IMG/VR virus record: IMGVR_UViG_3300032053_000201
Location: 1 to 38,981 of that record
Reading direction: 5' to 3' (one strand)
Origin: a virus
Length of the DNA stretch: 38,981 nt
A program made the position numbers and the translations under genes. Under the pieces are notes generated by a model that had not been told where the DNA came from, ran no database searches, and saw only the letters and a program-made list of their open reading frames with translations. Shown here piece after piece: positions 1 to 5,876 of the stretch; the first letter of the stretch is position 1, and each line of letters begins with the position of its first letter.

Positions 1-1
1 G

Positions 2-481
2 GCGGGCACGCCGAGCTTCGTGCTGACGGCGAACGCGGCCACGCTTAGGGCGGCGCGCAGGCTGGTGGCGGGCACGGCGAGCTTCGCGCTGACGGCGAAC
101 GCGGCCACGCTTAGGGCGGCGCGCAGGCTGGCGGCGGCTGCGGCGAGCTTCGCGCTCACGGCCAATGCGGCTACTCTGCGGGCGGCGCGCAGGCTGGCTG
201 TGACCACGGCGAGGTTCACACTTACCTGCAATACAGTCACTCTCAGGGCGGCACGGAAGCTGGCAGCGGCGACGGCAACCTATGTCCTCACCGTCCTTTC
301 CGTCGTTCTGAGGTATGGCGGAGTCCCTTCGACGGCCGTCACGTCCGTCACGGCGACGATCGCCGAAAACGATGTGCGCGCGATTCTGCCAGCGAGCCGC
401 GTTAGCCTGCATCTGCCTCGCAACGAAGTGCGGGTCGTCCTCCCGCCGATGAACGATGCGGTCGCCCGGATAGAGGAGTGA
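2..481 (+). CDS. Repeat tail protein, C-terminal part (gene continues from the other window end)
   Basis: The frame is open from base 2 and ends with TGA at 479-481, so the start lies outside the window. Four good copies of a 66-bp (22-residue) unit begin at 17, 83, 149 and 215, with a decayed fifth from 281. Each unit carries the pattern F-x-L-T-A-N-A-A-T-L-R-A-A-R-R-L. A non-repeat tail of about 45 residues, rich in Val and Arg, closes the protein. The same unit fills the 3' end of the gene starting at 38073, so this is its C-terminus in a circular or permuted genome. Similar beta-rich FxLTGxxAxLxxxRxL repeats are known in phage and prophage structural proteins of unknown role. A tail appendage or fibre is the likely function, inferred from the repeats and the position after the tail and lysis genes. 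Confidence 0.75.
   Translation, partial: AGTPSFVLTANAATLRAARRLVAGTASFALTANAATLRAARRLAAAAASFALTANAATLRAARRLAVTTARFTLTCNTVTLRAARKLAAATATYVLTVLSVVLRYGGVPSTAVTSVTATIAENDVRAILPASRVSLHLPRNEVRVVLPPMNDAVARIEE
17..346 (+). repeat. 66-bp tandem repeat in tail gene (5' window end)
   Basis: Units start at 17, 83, 149, 215 and, strongly diverged, 281. The first two are nearly identical and later ones drift progressively. Bases 1-126 are identical to 38807-38932 near the other window end. Confidence 0.9.
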
Positions 482-647
482 CACACCCGTAGGGACCTCG
501 CGTCACGCTGGGGCGCTGGCGGGGGGAAGGCGGCAGGCGAGGGGTATCATACCGGCTCGTGAGAGACTGGCGTACCATCGCCTTCTGCGCGGCCCTGGCG
601 GCCCTGGGCCTGCTCTACCACTGGGGACGGCTCAGCGGCTGGTGGGA
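482..647. other. Convergent intergenic region with an 11-bp palindrome
   Basis: Between the end of the tail gene and the end of the leftward lipoprotein gene I see no convincing gene other than the 30-residue frame at 559, and no hairpin followed by a T-run. The perfect palindrome GGTATCATACC lies at 543-553 and could be a protein binding site. A bidirectional terminator would be expected here but is not obvious. Confidence 0.4.
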
Positions 648-651
648 CTAA
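559..651 (+). CDS. Possible 30-residue membrane peptide
   Basis: A short frame runs from GTG at 559 to TAA at 649-651. It encodes a basic start, one hydrophobic segment (residues about 7-20, rich in Ala and Leu) and a Trp-rich end. The upstream purine stretch GAGGGG is about 14 bases from the start, which is a poor fit for a ribosome binding site. It lies between the convergent ends of the tail gene and the lipoprotein gene and overlaps the latter by 4 bases. A tiny membrane peptide is plausible, but chance cannot be excluded. Confidence 0.25.
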   Translation: MRDWRTIAFCAALAALGLLYHWGRLSGWWD

Positions 652-1067
652 GACCCGCGCGTAAAGAGTAGCGCGAAGCTTCCTATGGTATGGGTCACGT
701 TCCCCGCGGCGTCGGTAATCCATTCCGACTCCTGAGCCGACCACGCATCCCCGAGGATCTTGCCAGCAAAACGATAATGCCACCAAACGTCGCCCGGAGT
801 GAGCCCTCCAGCATCTTTGAAATCCGCAGTGAAGACCTCTCCATCGAGAATGCCCTCACCATTCAAGGGAGGGTCCCCAGGGAAGTCGCCGCTGTCCCAG
901 GCGCATGGATAGATACCGCTCTGAGGGGCGCCAATTGTGATACTTCCATATTCAGAGCCAATCCAATGACCGACAGGTCGCATGTCGGCGACTGGAAGTT
1001 GCCCTCCGCCACCACCGCAACCCAGCAGAATGACCGCAAGAACGGTGATAATAAGACTCAGTCGCAT
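648..1067 (-). CDS. Small secreted lipoprotein, probable lysogenic-conversion gene
   Basis: The 139-residue product starts with a type II signal peptide: Arg2, a hydrophobic run, then LLG-C with the lipidated Cys at 17, followed by a Gly run. The rest has no motif I recognise and looks like a small beta domain with several Gly, Trp and Phe. The start is supported by an AAGGAGG-type site about 6 bases upstream on the minus strand. It lies 11 bases after the integrase stop, so it is probably co-transcribed with repressor and integrase and made in lysogens. Its base composition is visibly less GC-rich than neighbouring genes, a common sign of a late-acquired 'moron'. Phage-encoded lipoproteins are known to exclude superinfecting phages or alter the cell surface; here either role is only inferred. 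Confidence 0.75.
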   Translation of the reverse strand: MRLSLIITVLAVILLGCGGGGGQLPVADMRPVGHWIGSEYGSITIGAPQSGIYPCAWDSGDFPGDPPLNGEGILDGEVFTADFKDAGGLTPGDVWWHYRFAGKILGDAWSAQESEWITDAAGNVTHTIGSFALLFTRGS

Positions 1068-1078
1068 CTTGTCCTCCT

Positions 1079-1696
1079 TCAGACAAATCGCATGATGACT
1101 TCCCGCACGCCCCGCTGCGACAGCCGCAGGTAGGCGAGGGTGCTCTTGATGTCGCTGTGGTCCAGCGCGGCCATGGTGAGCAGCAGCCTCTCGCCGCTCT
1201 CCTCGAAGAACCGCTCGGCGAAGCTATGCCTGAAGCTGTGGGTGCTCACTCTGCCTCCCAGGTGCAGTCTCTGCGCCAGACCGGTGAGAGTGTACCGCAC
1301 GCTGACGTCCGTGACGTGCAGCGCGAAGTTGAACTCCTGGTTGGCGCCGCGGCTGACGCCGGGGAAGAGCCAGGCGTCGCGGGGGGCGTCGCGCAGGCCG
1401 GCGAAACCGAGCCAGTCCTGGACCTCCTGCTGCGCGATCGGATGCAGGGGGACCTCGCGGCCGTGGGTCTTGCCCTTGACGTGGCAGCGCTGGACGCAGA
1501 GCCAGTCGCCCGCCTCGCCGCCGCTAGTGACATCGCCCACCTGCAGGCTGACGCACTCGCTGACGCGGATGCCCGTGTAGTACATCACCATGAAGATCGC
1601 CGCGGAGCGGCGCGCCACCAGAGGGCGCAGGTATTCCCCGCACGCCACCAGTAGCTGTGACAACTCCCCGAGAGTGATCGCCCGACAGCCCGCCAT
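1079..1696 (-). CDS. int: Tyrosine recombinase (integrase), catalytic domain only
   Basis: The 205-residue protein carries the full tyrosine recombinase catalytic set: Arg44 in TGIRVSE, Lys74 or Lys76 in KGK, the H153-x-x-R156 box in HSFRHSF, His180 in LDHSD, and the nucleophile Tyr189 nine residues later. It would catalyse site-specific integration and excision at att sites. It is short: the usual N-terminal SAM-like core-binding and arm-binding domains are absent, and a TAG stop lies just upstream in this frame, so no longer start is available. The ATG at 1696 has a GGAAAGG-like site. It lies downstream of the repressor on the same strand, and the repressor frame runs on into it for 173 bases. 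Loss of the N-terminal domain through a frameshift or rearrangement is possible; XerC-like minimal recombinases are an alternative. No attP core could be identified. Confidence 0.88.
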   Translation of the reverse strand: MAGCRAITLGELSQLLVACGEYLRPLVARRSAAIFMVMYYTGIRVSECVSLQVGDVTSGGEAGDWLCVQRCHVKGKTHGREVPLHPIAQQEVQDWLGFAGLRDAPRDAWLFPGVSRGANQEFNFALHVTDVSVRYTLTGLAQRLHLGGRVSTHSFRHSFAERFFEESGERLLLTMAALDHSDIKSTLAYLRLSQRGVREVIMRFV

Positions 1697-2042
1697 GCCT
1701 TTCCGCCTTTCCCAGAACTAGAGTCTCGATTCTATCACCTCTCCCTCCCCGTCCGGCGATCGCCGGATATCCGGTATTCCGATCATCGCCGGGGCCGGGT
1801 GCCGCCGCCGCCACCGGCTCTGGCTGCCAGGCGCCGTCCACAAGCTCGCCGAGGGGCACCTGAAGAGCTTCGGCGATCTTCAGCATGGTGGCCAGCGCTA
1901 GCCGGTCTCCGAAGCGGCCATTGAAGATGTCGTTGATGACTCCAGCGGTCACGCCGCTGCGCCGCGCCAGCTCAGCCTGGTTCATGCGCCTTCGCGCAAG
2001 CAAGACTCTGAGCGTTTCTCCAACACGTTCTGCGTCGATCAT
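1524..2042 (-). CDS. XRE-family helix-turn-helix repressor (CI-like)
   Basis: Residues about 6-70 form a Cro/CI-type helix-turn-helix: LLARRRMNQAELARRSGV followed by a recognition helix and a LKIAEALQVP segment. A lysogeny repressor binding between itself and the rightward operon is the likely role. I place the start at the ATG at 2042, because AGGAG sits 6 bases before it; the TTG at 2048 would abut the AGGAG. The frame stays open to 1524, overlapping the integrase by 173 bases. The C-terminal 60 or so residues are Gly/Arg-rich and look like an out-of-frame reading of integrase DNA. The functional protein may therefore be only about 110 residues with an accidental extension, or a frameshift may be present. 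It is divergent from the Cro-like gene at 2140. Confidence 0.8.
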   Translation of the reverse strand: MIDAERVGETLRVLLARRRMNQAELARRSGVTAGVINDIFNGRFGDRLALATMLKIAEALQVPLGELVDGAWQPEPVAAAAPGPGDDRNTGYPAIAGRGGRGDRIETLVLGKAERHGGLSGDHSRGVVTATGGVRGIPAPSGGAPLRGDLHGDVLHGHPRQRVRQPAGGRCH

Positions 2043-2078
2043 AGCCAACTCCTACCCGCCTGAGAGCAGGCTAGAGAA

Positions 2079-2084
2079 ATTGTA
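2079..2084 (-). promoter_or_regulatory. Possible -10 box of the leftward repressor promoter
   Basis: Read on the minus strand this is TACAAT, about 37 bases upstream of the repressor ATG. No good -35 hexamer stands 16-18 bases further up, so it may be an activated or weak promoter. Confidence 0.4.
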
Positions 2085-2105
2085 CCAGATTGCTCCCGAA
2101 AAGTA

Positions 2106-2133
2106 TTGACTTTCTACTCAGACGCGGTATAAT
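2106..2133 (+). promoter_or_regulatory. Strong sigma70-type rightward promoter
   Basis: TTGACT at 2106-2111 and TATAAT at 2128-2133 are separated by 16 bases, the best consensus promoter seen in the window. It reads into the early operon. The predicted transcription start is at about 2140, which is the GTG of the first gene, so the mRNA appears leaderless. It faces the leftward repressor promoter across a region of under 100 bp, the usual place for CI/Cro operators. Confidence 0.75.
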
Positions 2134-2139
2134 CTTCGC

Positions 2140-2553
2140 GTGCATACCAGTCTCAACGGCGCACCCCGCAGACTCCAGGATGTCCGGATCGCCCTTGGTA
2201 TGAGCATGGAAGAGGGCGCGGTGGGCTTTCGCTGCGGCTACCAGACGATCAAGAACTACGAGAGTGGGTACCGCGGCTCGGGAGCAGCCTTCCAGCGCAA
2301 CCTGCGGCGGTACTGCGAGTGGCTGGCGGAGGAGGCGGTGCGGCGGGGGAAGCCCCAGCTGGCGCTGAGCCCCGAGGAGCTGGCGCCGGACGTGTTCGGA
2401 GCAGTTGCCGGTTGCCGGTTGCCGGTTGCCAGCGGACCGGGGGAGGAAGCAGTTGCCGGTTGCCGGTTGCCGGTTGCCAGCGGACCGGGGGAGGAAGCAG
2501 TTGCCGGTTGCCGGTTGCCGGTTGCCAGCGGACCGGGGGAGGAAGAGGAATGA
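2140..2553 (+). CDS. Cro-like XRE helix-turn-helix protein with a repeat-encoded tail
   Basis: This is the first gene of the rightward operon, 137 residues. Residues about 10-45 (LQDVRIALGMSMEEGAVGF, then CGYQTIKNYESG) fit an XRE-type helix-turn-helix, so a Cro-like early regulator opposing the leftward repressor is inferred. The C-terminal third is three identical 16-residue units encoded by a 48-bp tandem repeat built from GTTGCCG heptamers, and is probably not part of the DNA-binding fold. The GTG at 2140 lies 7 bases after the -10 box, implying a leaderless message; an ATG at 2198 is an alternative but lacks a ribosome binding site. The stop overlaps the next ATG (ATGA). Confidence 0.65.
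   Translation: MHTSLNGAPRRLQDVRIALGMSMEEGAVGFRCGYQTIKNYESGYRGSGAAFQRNLRRYCEWLAEEAVRRGKPQLALSPEELAPDVFGAVAGCRLPVASGPGEEAVAGCRLPVASGPGEEAVAGCRLPVASGPGEEEE
2401..2544 (+). repeat. Three tandem 48-bp units containing GTTGCCG heptamers
   Basis: Units are 2401-2448, 2449-2496 and 2497-2544, apparently identical. Each holds three GTTGCCG units plus GTTGCCA, then a segment ending in GGGGGAGGAA, which resembles a ribosome binding site. The last copy provides the Shine-Dalgarno for the gene at 2550. Being a multiple of three, each copy adds 16 in-frame residues to the upstream gene. Confidence 0.95.
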
Positions 2554-2846
2554 GCAGCAGGTTACAGGTTACAGGGGACGGGTTACAGGAAGAGCGCGAT
2601 GCGGCGCTGTGCGACCTGATGATGGCGTTGAACGTCCAGCGCAACCGCTTCGGGACGGGCACCGTGGTGCAGCTGGTGCGGGACGCGCTGACCGCCGAGG
2701 AGCGCGAGACGCTGTTCTGGCTGCTGGCCGCGGAGAGGGCGAAGCATGGCTTCGCCCCTACGGAAACCCCGGAGAGCATGGCGGCAGCGCTCGCCGAAGC
2801 CGGAGTCCTAGCGGCGCTACACGCACAGACGGGGCAGACGGCATGA
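2550..2846 (+). CDS. Hypothetical protein, 98 residues
   Basis: It starts at the ATG in the ATGA overlap at 2550, with GGGGAGGAAGAGG just upstream. The mostly helical sequence has a segment LVRDALTAEERETLFWLLAAE, and no family is recognised. Its first ten codons contain a GTTACAG heptamer array, so the N-terminus is repeat-derived. It lies between the Cro-like gene and the transglycosylase and ends in another ATGA overlap. Confidence 0.7.
   Translation: MSSRLQVTGDGLQEERDAALCDLMMALNVQRNRFGTGTVVQLVRDALTAEERETLFWLLAAERAKHGFAPTETPESMAAALAEAGVLAALHAQTGQTA
2561..2588 (+). repeat. GTTACAG heptamer array
   Basis: Four units in register: GTTACAG, GTTACAG, GGGACGG and GTTACAG. They are coding, at the 5' end of the gene at 2550. 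This is the only GTTACAG-type array in the window. Confidence 0.85.
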
Positions 2847-3748
2847 GCCTGCCCCCCCCCTCAGCTTATCAGCCTACCTCCCATACGGTCCGGGCCGCGA
2901 ACGCTCCGGACGGCAGAGCGGCCCGGGCCCTCGATCTCCTCAACGCCGGCGACTTCGCCATCGAGGCGCTGAGCGCCCTCTGGCTGGCGGCGCTGCTCTT
3001 CGGCGGCTGCTGGCTGGCGGCAAGCGCGATTCCTCCTACCTATGGTCCTGCCGGAGTTCCCCCCCCCTCTCCGGTTGGTTCTCAAGCAGCCGCGGGCCGG
3101 GGTCTACCCCGGGCCCCGTTGCCCGCGGTTTCCTCCACCGCCTTACATGATTCGGCTAAGCGCGCCATCGTCAAGCGCATGGCGCGAAGGGCCGGGCAAG
3201 AGATCGCCGGCGCGGCGGTCAAAGTGCCGGGCCCGCTCGTCCGCTGGACGATCTCCCGCTACATTCGCGACTGCGACCCCTCCCTCGACGCGGACTCCCT
3301 GGCGCGGACGTTCTGGGTCTGTGGCACCGCAGGCGGCATGTCGCCGCTGCTCATGGCTAGCCTAGGACGCTACGAGTCGAGCTTCGACCCGGGCGACATC
3401 GGCGCCGCCGGCGAGCTCGGGATGCTACAGGTGCACCCGATCCACCGCCGCAGCATGGCGCGTGCGGGCCTGCGATTCGGCAACCGCGAGGACGAGCTGG
3501 CCTTCGCCTGCATCCTGTACCGCAGCGAGGGGCTGCGCCCCTGGGCGGTGCGCGCCAAGGCGCGGCGAGACTATGAGCGCCTGCTCGCAGAGCTTCGCCA
3601 TCAATGCCTTCCTCTTCTACCCGGCGCGGCGGGGCCCACAGCCCCCGCCCGCCGGGCTTCCCGAGTCAACCCCCCGTTTTTCGCCTATCTGGAGCCGTCT
3701 TCACCCGGGGACGGCTCCCCTTCCTCAACCACAGGATGGGCGCGGTGA
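2843..3748 (+). CDS. Membrane-anchored lytic transglycosylase-like protein
   Basis: The 301-residue protein starts at the ATGA overlap at 2843. A transmembrane segment lies at about residues 42-63. After a Pro-rich linker comes an SLT-like domain at about 150-260: the probable catalytic Glu178 in YESSFDP, then GELGMLQVHP around residue 194, matching the family's G-x-x-QxxP box. The fold cleaves the glycan strand of peptidoglycan with 1,6-anhydro product formation. A Pro/Ser-rich tail ends the protein. Its place among early genes rather than in the tail or lysis block is unusual. It may help a DNA-ejection or membrane complex, or be a moron; this is inference. Confidence 0.7.
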   Translation: MSLPPPSAYQPTSHTVRAANAPDGRAARALDLLNAGDFAIEALSALWLAALLFGGCWLAASAIPPTYGPAGVPPPSPVGSQAAAGRGLPRAPLPAVSSTALHDSAKRAIVKRMARRAGQEIAGAAVKVPGPLVRWTISRYIRDCDPSLDADSLARTFWVCGTAGGMSPLLMASLGRYESSFDPGDIGAAGELGMLQVHPIHRRSMARAGLRFGNREDELAFACILYRSEGLRPWAVRAKARRDYERLLAELRHQCLPLLPGAAGPTAPARRASRVNPPFFAYLEPSSPGDGSPSSTTGWAR

Positions 3749-3758
3749 AGCGAGAGCA

Positions 3759-3786
3759 GTTGTCAGTTGCCGGTTGCCGGTTGTCA
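3759..3786 (+). repeat. GTTGNCN heptamer array
   Basis: Four units: GTTGTCA, GTTGCCG, GTTGCCG, GTTGTCA. It is intergenic, between the transglycosylase stop (3748) and the ATG at 3816, and is followed by a purine-rich segment serving that gene. Confidence 0.95.
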
Positions 3787-3815
3787 GTGAACCAAAGGCG
3801 GAAGAGGGCGGGAGC

Positions 3816-4037
3816 ATGAGCACGCCGCGGACGGACAAGGACTTCACACAGGCCCGGCTGGCATACAAGCGGCTGGCGATGAAGGCTTGGCGGGCACGGA
3901 GTCCCGCCCCACCGAGAATGCAGCGGGACGAGACGGCGGCCGGATTGGGCTGCGCCGTGGGCTGGACGCTCTCGCTCCTCGCGGCCGCGCTCAGCCTGCT
4001 GGCCAGTATCAGCCTGATGCTGGGAGATGCGAGATGA
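3816..4037 (+). CDS. Small membrane protein, 73 residues
   Basis: The N-terminal half is basic (many Arg and Lys). The C-terminal half is a single hydrophobic segment at about residues 48-70, rich in Leu, Ala and Ser. The start at 3816 follows a GGCGGGAG stretch. It ends in an ATGA overlap with the next gene. No family is recognised; an N-in single-span membrane protein is the simplest reading. Confidence 0.6.
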   Translation: MSTPRTDKDFTQARLAYKRLAMKAWRARSPAPPRMQRDETAAGLGCAVGWTLSLLAAALSLLASISLMLGDAR

Positions 4038-4306
4038 AGCCGACCGTGCTCAACGCCTTGCCCGTAGGTGCGCTGGTGGCGACGCCGTCGGCGCTGTACC
4101 GCAAGGAGGATTGCCCCTGCGGACTCAAGGGCGACGGCCGCGAGCGCGACGCGTACTGGCAGCGCGTCATGGAGTTGGGGCGCCACCGTAGCGCGTACTG
4201 CCTGGAGACGGAAGAGCTGCGGAAGCTGCGCGGCACGCGCGTCGTGAAGCTGATCGACGCCGCCACGGGCGTTGAGATCGGCCCGGACGGAAGGGAGAAG
4301 CCGTGA
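4034..4306 (+). CDS. Hypothetical protein, 90 residues
   Basis: It starts in the ATGA overlap at 4034 and ends in a GTGA overlap with the next gene. It contains a CPCG pair near residue 25 and a charged helical middle (ERDAYWQRVMELGRHRSAYC). Translational coupling on both sides supports it as real. No function can be assigned. Confidence 0.65.
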   Translation: MKPTVLNALPVGALVATPSALYRKEDCPCGLKGDGRERDAYWQRVMELGRHRSAYCLETEELRKLRGTRVVKLIDAATGVEIGPDGREKP

Positions 4307-4788
4307 AGCCGGGCAAGTGCGAGATCAAGTCCCGCATCCGCGCGCTGCAGGTGCTCAACGCCTTCGAGGCCGGTCGCTGCGCGGAGATCGGACCCTACGT
4401 CTGGCGCTGCTGCCAGACGGCGGGGCCCGGCGTCTCGGCGCGGTTCGAGCGCTGCGACGACGTCGACTACCAGCACGCGGCGACATCCCTGGCCGACATC
4501 GTCATGGCGCCGGAGATCGCCGGGGTGATGATCATCCGCGCCCTCGCCACGGATGGCGGCGACGGGCAAGCGCCGGGCGCCTCGGGAACCCCCAAGAGGA
4601 CGCCTTTCAAGGTCCTCGGCGAGCCGAACCGGCGCATCCGGCTCAGCGTCGCCGAGCGCATCCGCCGCCAGGTGGACATGCGGGTGGTCGACGTGGAGCG
4701 CCAGCTGGCAGCCCTTGACATCCGCCGCACTGCGCTCCTCAAGGAGCGGGAGGAGCTGCAAAGCATCCGGGGAGGCTTGGGCGCATGA
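4303..4788 (+). CDS. Hypothetical protein with C-terminal coiled coil
   Basis: 161 residues, with GTG start at 4303 overlapping the previous stop. Residues about 110-157 are charged and heptad-like (RIRRQVDMRVVDVERQL onward), suggesting a coiled coil and oligomerisation. The N-terminal part has several Cys residues (positions about 6, 24, 34, 35, 50) but no clear zinc motif. Its function is unknown. It is part of the early operon and coupled by overlaps on both sides. Confidence 0.65.
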   Translation: MKPGKCEIKSRIRALQVLNAFEAGRCAEIGPYVWRCCQTAGPGVSARFERCDDVDYQHAATSLADIVMAPEIAGVMIIRALATDGGDGQAPGASGTPKRTPFKVLGEPNRRIRLSVAERIRRQVDMRVVDVERQLAALDIRRTALLKEREELQSIRGGLGA

Positions 4789-5096
4789 GCATGCTTCCCG
4801 GCCTGTCCCCCGCTCCGCCGCGCTACGAATACCACCTCACGGGCGAAGAGGCCATGGCCATGGAGCGCCTTCGCGGCCAGCAGCGGCACATACGGGCCAG
4901 CCGCGGCCTGCTGCTCGACCATGTCTGCGCCAACCTCAGCCCGCGCTATCCCCAGAGCACCCCGCGCCTGCTGGCCTACGTCAACGCCGGGCGCCTGGGC
5001 GTGTATACCCGCGGCGAGCTGCTGGCGCTGCTCATCGAGCTGCGAGGGGCGGGTCGCGCCCTGAAGATCCCCGGCAAGGGATGGCTGCGGAAGTGA
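4785..5096 (+). CDS. Hypothetical protein, 103 residues
   Basis: It starts at the ATGA overlap at 4785. It is a basic, helical protein with a C-terminal segment LLALLIELRGAGRALKIPGKGW. The family is not recognised. A DNA-binding role is conceivable from the charge, but nothing specific is visible. It is followed by a heptamer array. Confidence 0.6.
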   Translation: MSMLPGLSPAPPRYEYHLTGEEAMAMERLRGQQRHIRASRGLLLDHVCANLSPRYPQSTPRLLAYVNAGRLGVYTRGELLALLIELRGAGRALKIPGKGWLRK

Positions 5097-5106
5097 GCAG
5101 CAAGCA

Positions 5107-5134
5107 GTTCTCAGTTACCGGTTGTCAGTTGTCA
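5107..5134 (+). repeat. GTTGTCA-type heptamer array
   Basis: Four units: GTTCTCA, GTTACCG, GTTGTCA, GTTGTCA. It fills most of the 55-base gap between 5096 and the ATG at 5152 and is followed by AGGAAGAAGGCGGGG. Confidence 0.95.
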
Positions 5135-5151
5135 GTAGGAAGAAGGCGGGG

Positions 5152-5490
5152 ATGAGCAGCAACGCGGTCGTGATGCTCACCATGCACCGCTGCGCGGACC
5201 GCCGGCTGGGGCCCGTGGTGGCGGTGTATGGCCGTACGGGGATCGCCAGCCGGGACCTGCGCAACCTGGGTTTCAGCTGCCGCAAGGTGAGCGGCAAGAC
5301 GGAGAACGGCGGGCCGGGACACAGCGTGCCGCACGTCTGGGTGGTGCCGCTGGCCAGATGGGATGACGACGCCCTGCTGCGCGCCGAGGTGGAGCTGCTC
5401 ATGGCGCGCAACAACGGCGTGTCGGCAAACAGGCTCCTGGAGCTCCAGCGCAATGCTTCCGTGCTGCGCGGGGAGGGCCGGAAGGCATGA
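5152..5490 (+). CDS. Hypothetical protein, 112 residues
   Basis: I chose the ATG at 5152, which follows a purine-rich site, rather than a start within the repeat upstream. The protein is mixed alpha/beta with a basic centre and two Cys (residues about 14 and 43). No family is recognised. It ends in an ATGA overlap with the ASCH-like gene. Confidence 0.6.
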   Translation: MSSNAVVMLTMHRCADRRLGPVVAVYGRTGIASRDLRNLGFSCRKVSGKTENGGPGHSVPHVWVVPLARWDDDALLRAEVELLMARNNGVSANRLLELQRNASVLRGEGRKA

Positions 5491-5876
5491 GCCGCCAGAC
5501 GCCCCGGACCATCCCGATGCTGCTGGAGAACCAGCAGGCGGTCCTGCGGGGAGAGAAAACGACGACGCTGCGCGGGGACCGCTTGCTGAAGGGCGGCGTT
5601 TACGCCATGGAGGATGCGCGCACCGGCGAGACGCTCGGCTGCTGCGAGATCGTGGCGCTGGACGACGAGCAGACTTTATGGCCAAAGCTCAGCCCCGAGC
5701 AGCGCGAGGAGCTGGCGCGGACTGAGGGCTGCCGCGACGTGGGCAGCCTCATCCGCGAGCTCGGGCGGCTGGGGCACCGCCGCTTTCTGCAGGGCCAGCG
5801 CGGACTCTGGAAGCATCAGGTGCGTCCAGCAACTGAAAGAGATACAACGCCCAAGGAGGAACATCATGGCGACTGA
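5487..5876 (+). CDS. ASCH/PUA-like domain protein
   Basis: 129 residues. The segment MLLENQQAVLRGEKTTTLR, followed by GGVYAMEDARTGETLGCCEI and VALDD, matches the general layout of small ASCH (PUA-like) beta-barrel proteins: a K-T-x-T-x-R substrate-facing strand followed by a G-x-Y strand. The family binds RNA or modified nucleosides, and some members are N4-acetylcytidine amidohydrolases. The exact activity here is unknown. It overlaps the preceding gene (ATGA), and its end overlaps the start of the clamp gene by 11 bases. A second ASCH gene lies at 8322. Confidence 0.6.
   Translation: MSRQTPRTIPMLLENQQAVLRGEKTTTLRGDRLLKGGVYAMEDARTGETLGCCEIVALDDEQTLWPKLSPEQREELARTEGCRDVGSLIRELGRLGHRRFLQGQRGLWKHQVRPATERDTTPKEEHHGD

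Noticed and set aside
1-481. Diversity-generating retroelement (variable tail gene)
   Set aside because: No reverse transcriptase and no template repeat are visible; variation is in unit number and drift, not adenine-directed.
690-1133. + strand frame opposite the lipoprotein
   Set aside because: The minus-strand gene has a ribosome site, signal peptide and lipobox; the plus frame has none.
2401-2544. Possible CRISPR array
   Set aside because: The units are direct tandem copies without unique spacers, and there are no cas genes.
2319-2846. Longer 175-residue version of the gene at 2550
   Set aside because: It would overlap the Cro-like gene across the repeat; the ATGA start at 2550 has a strong ribosome site.
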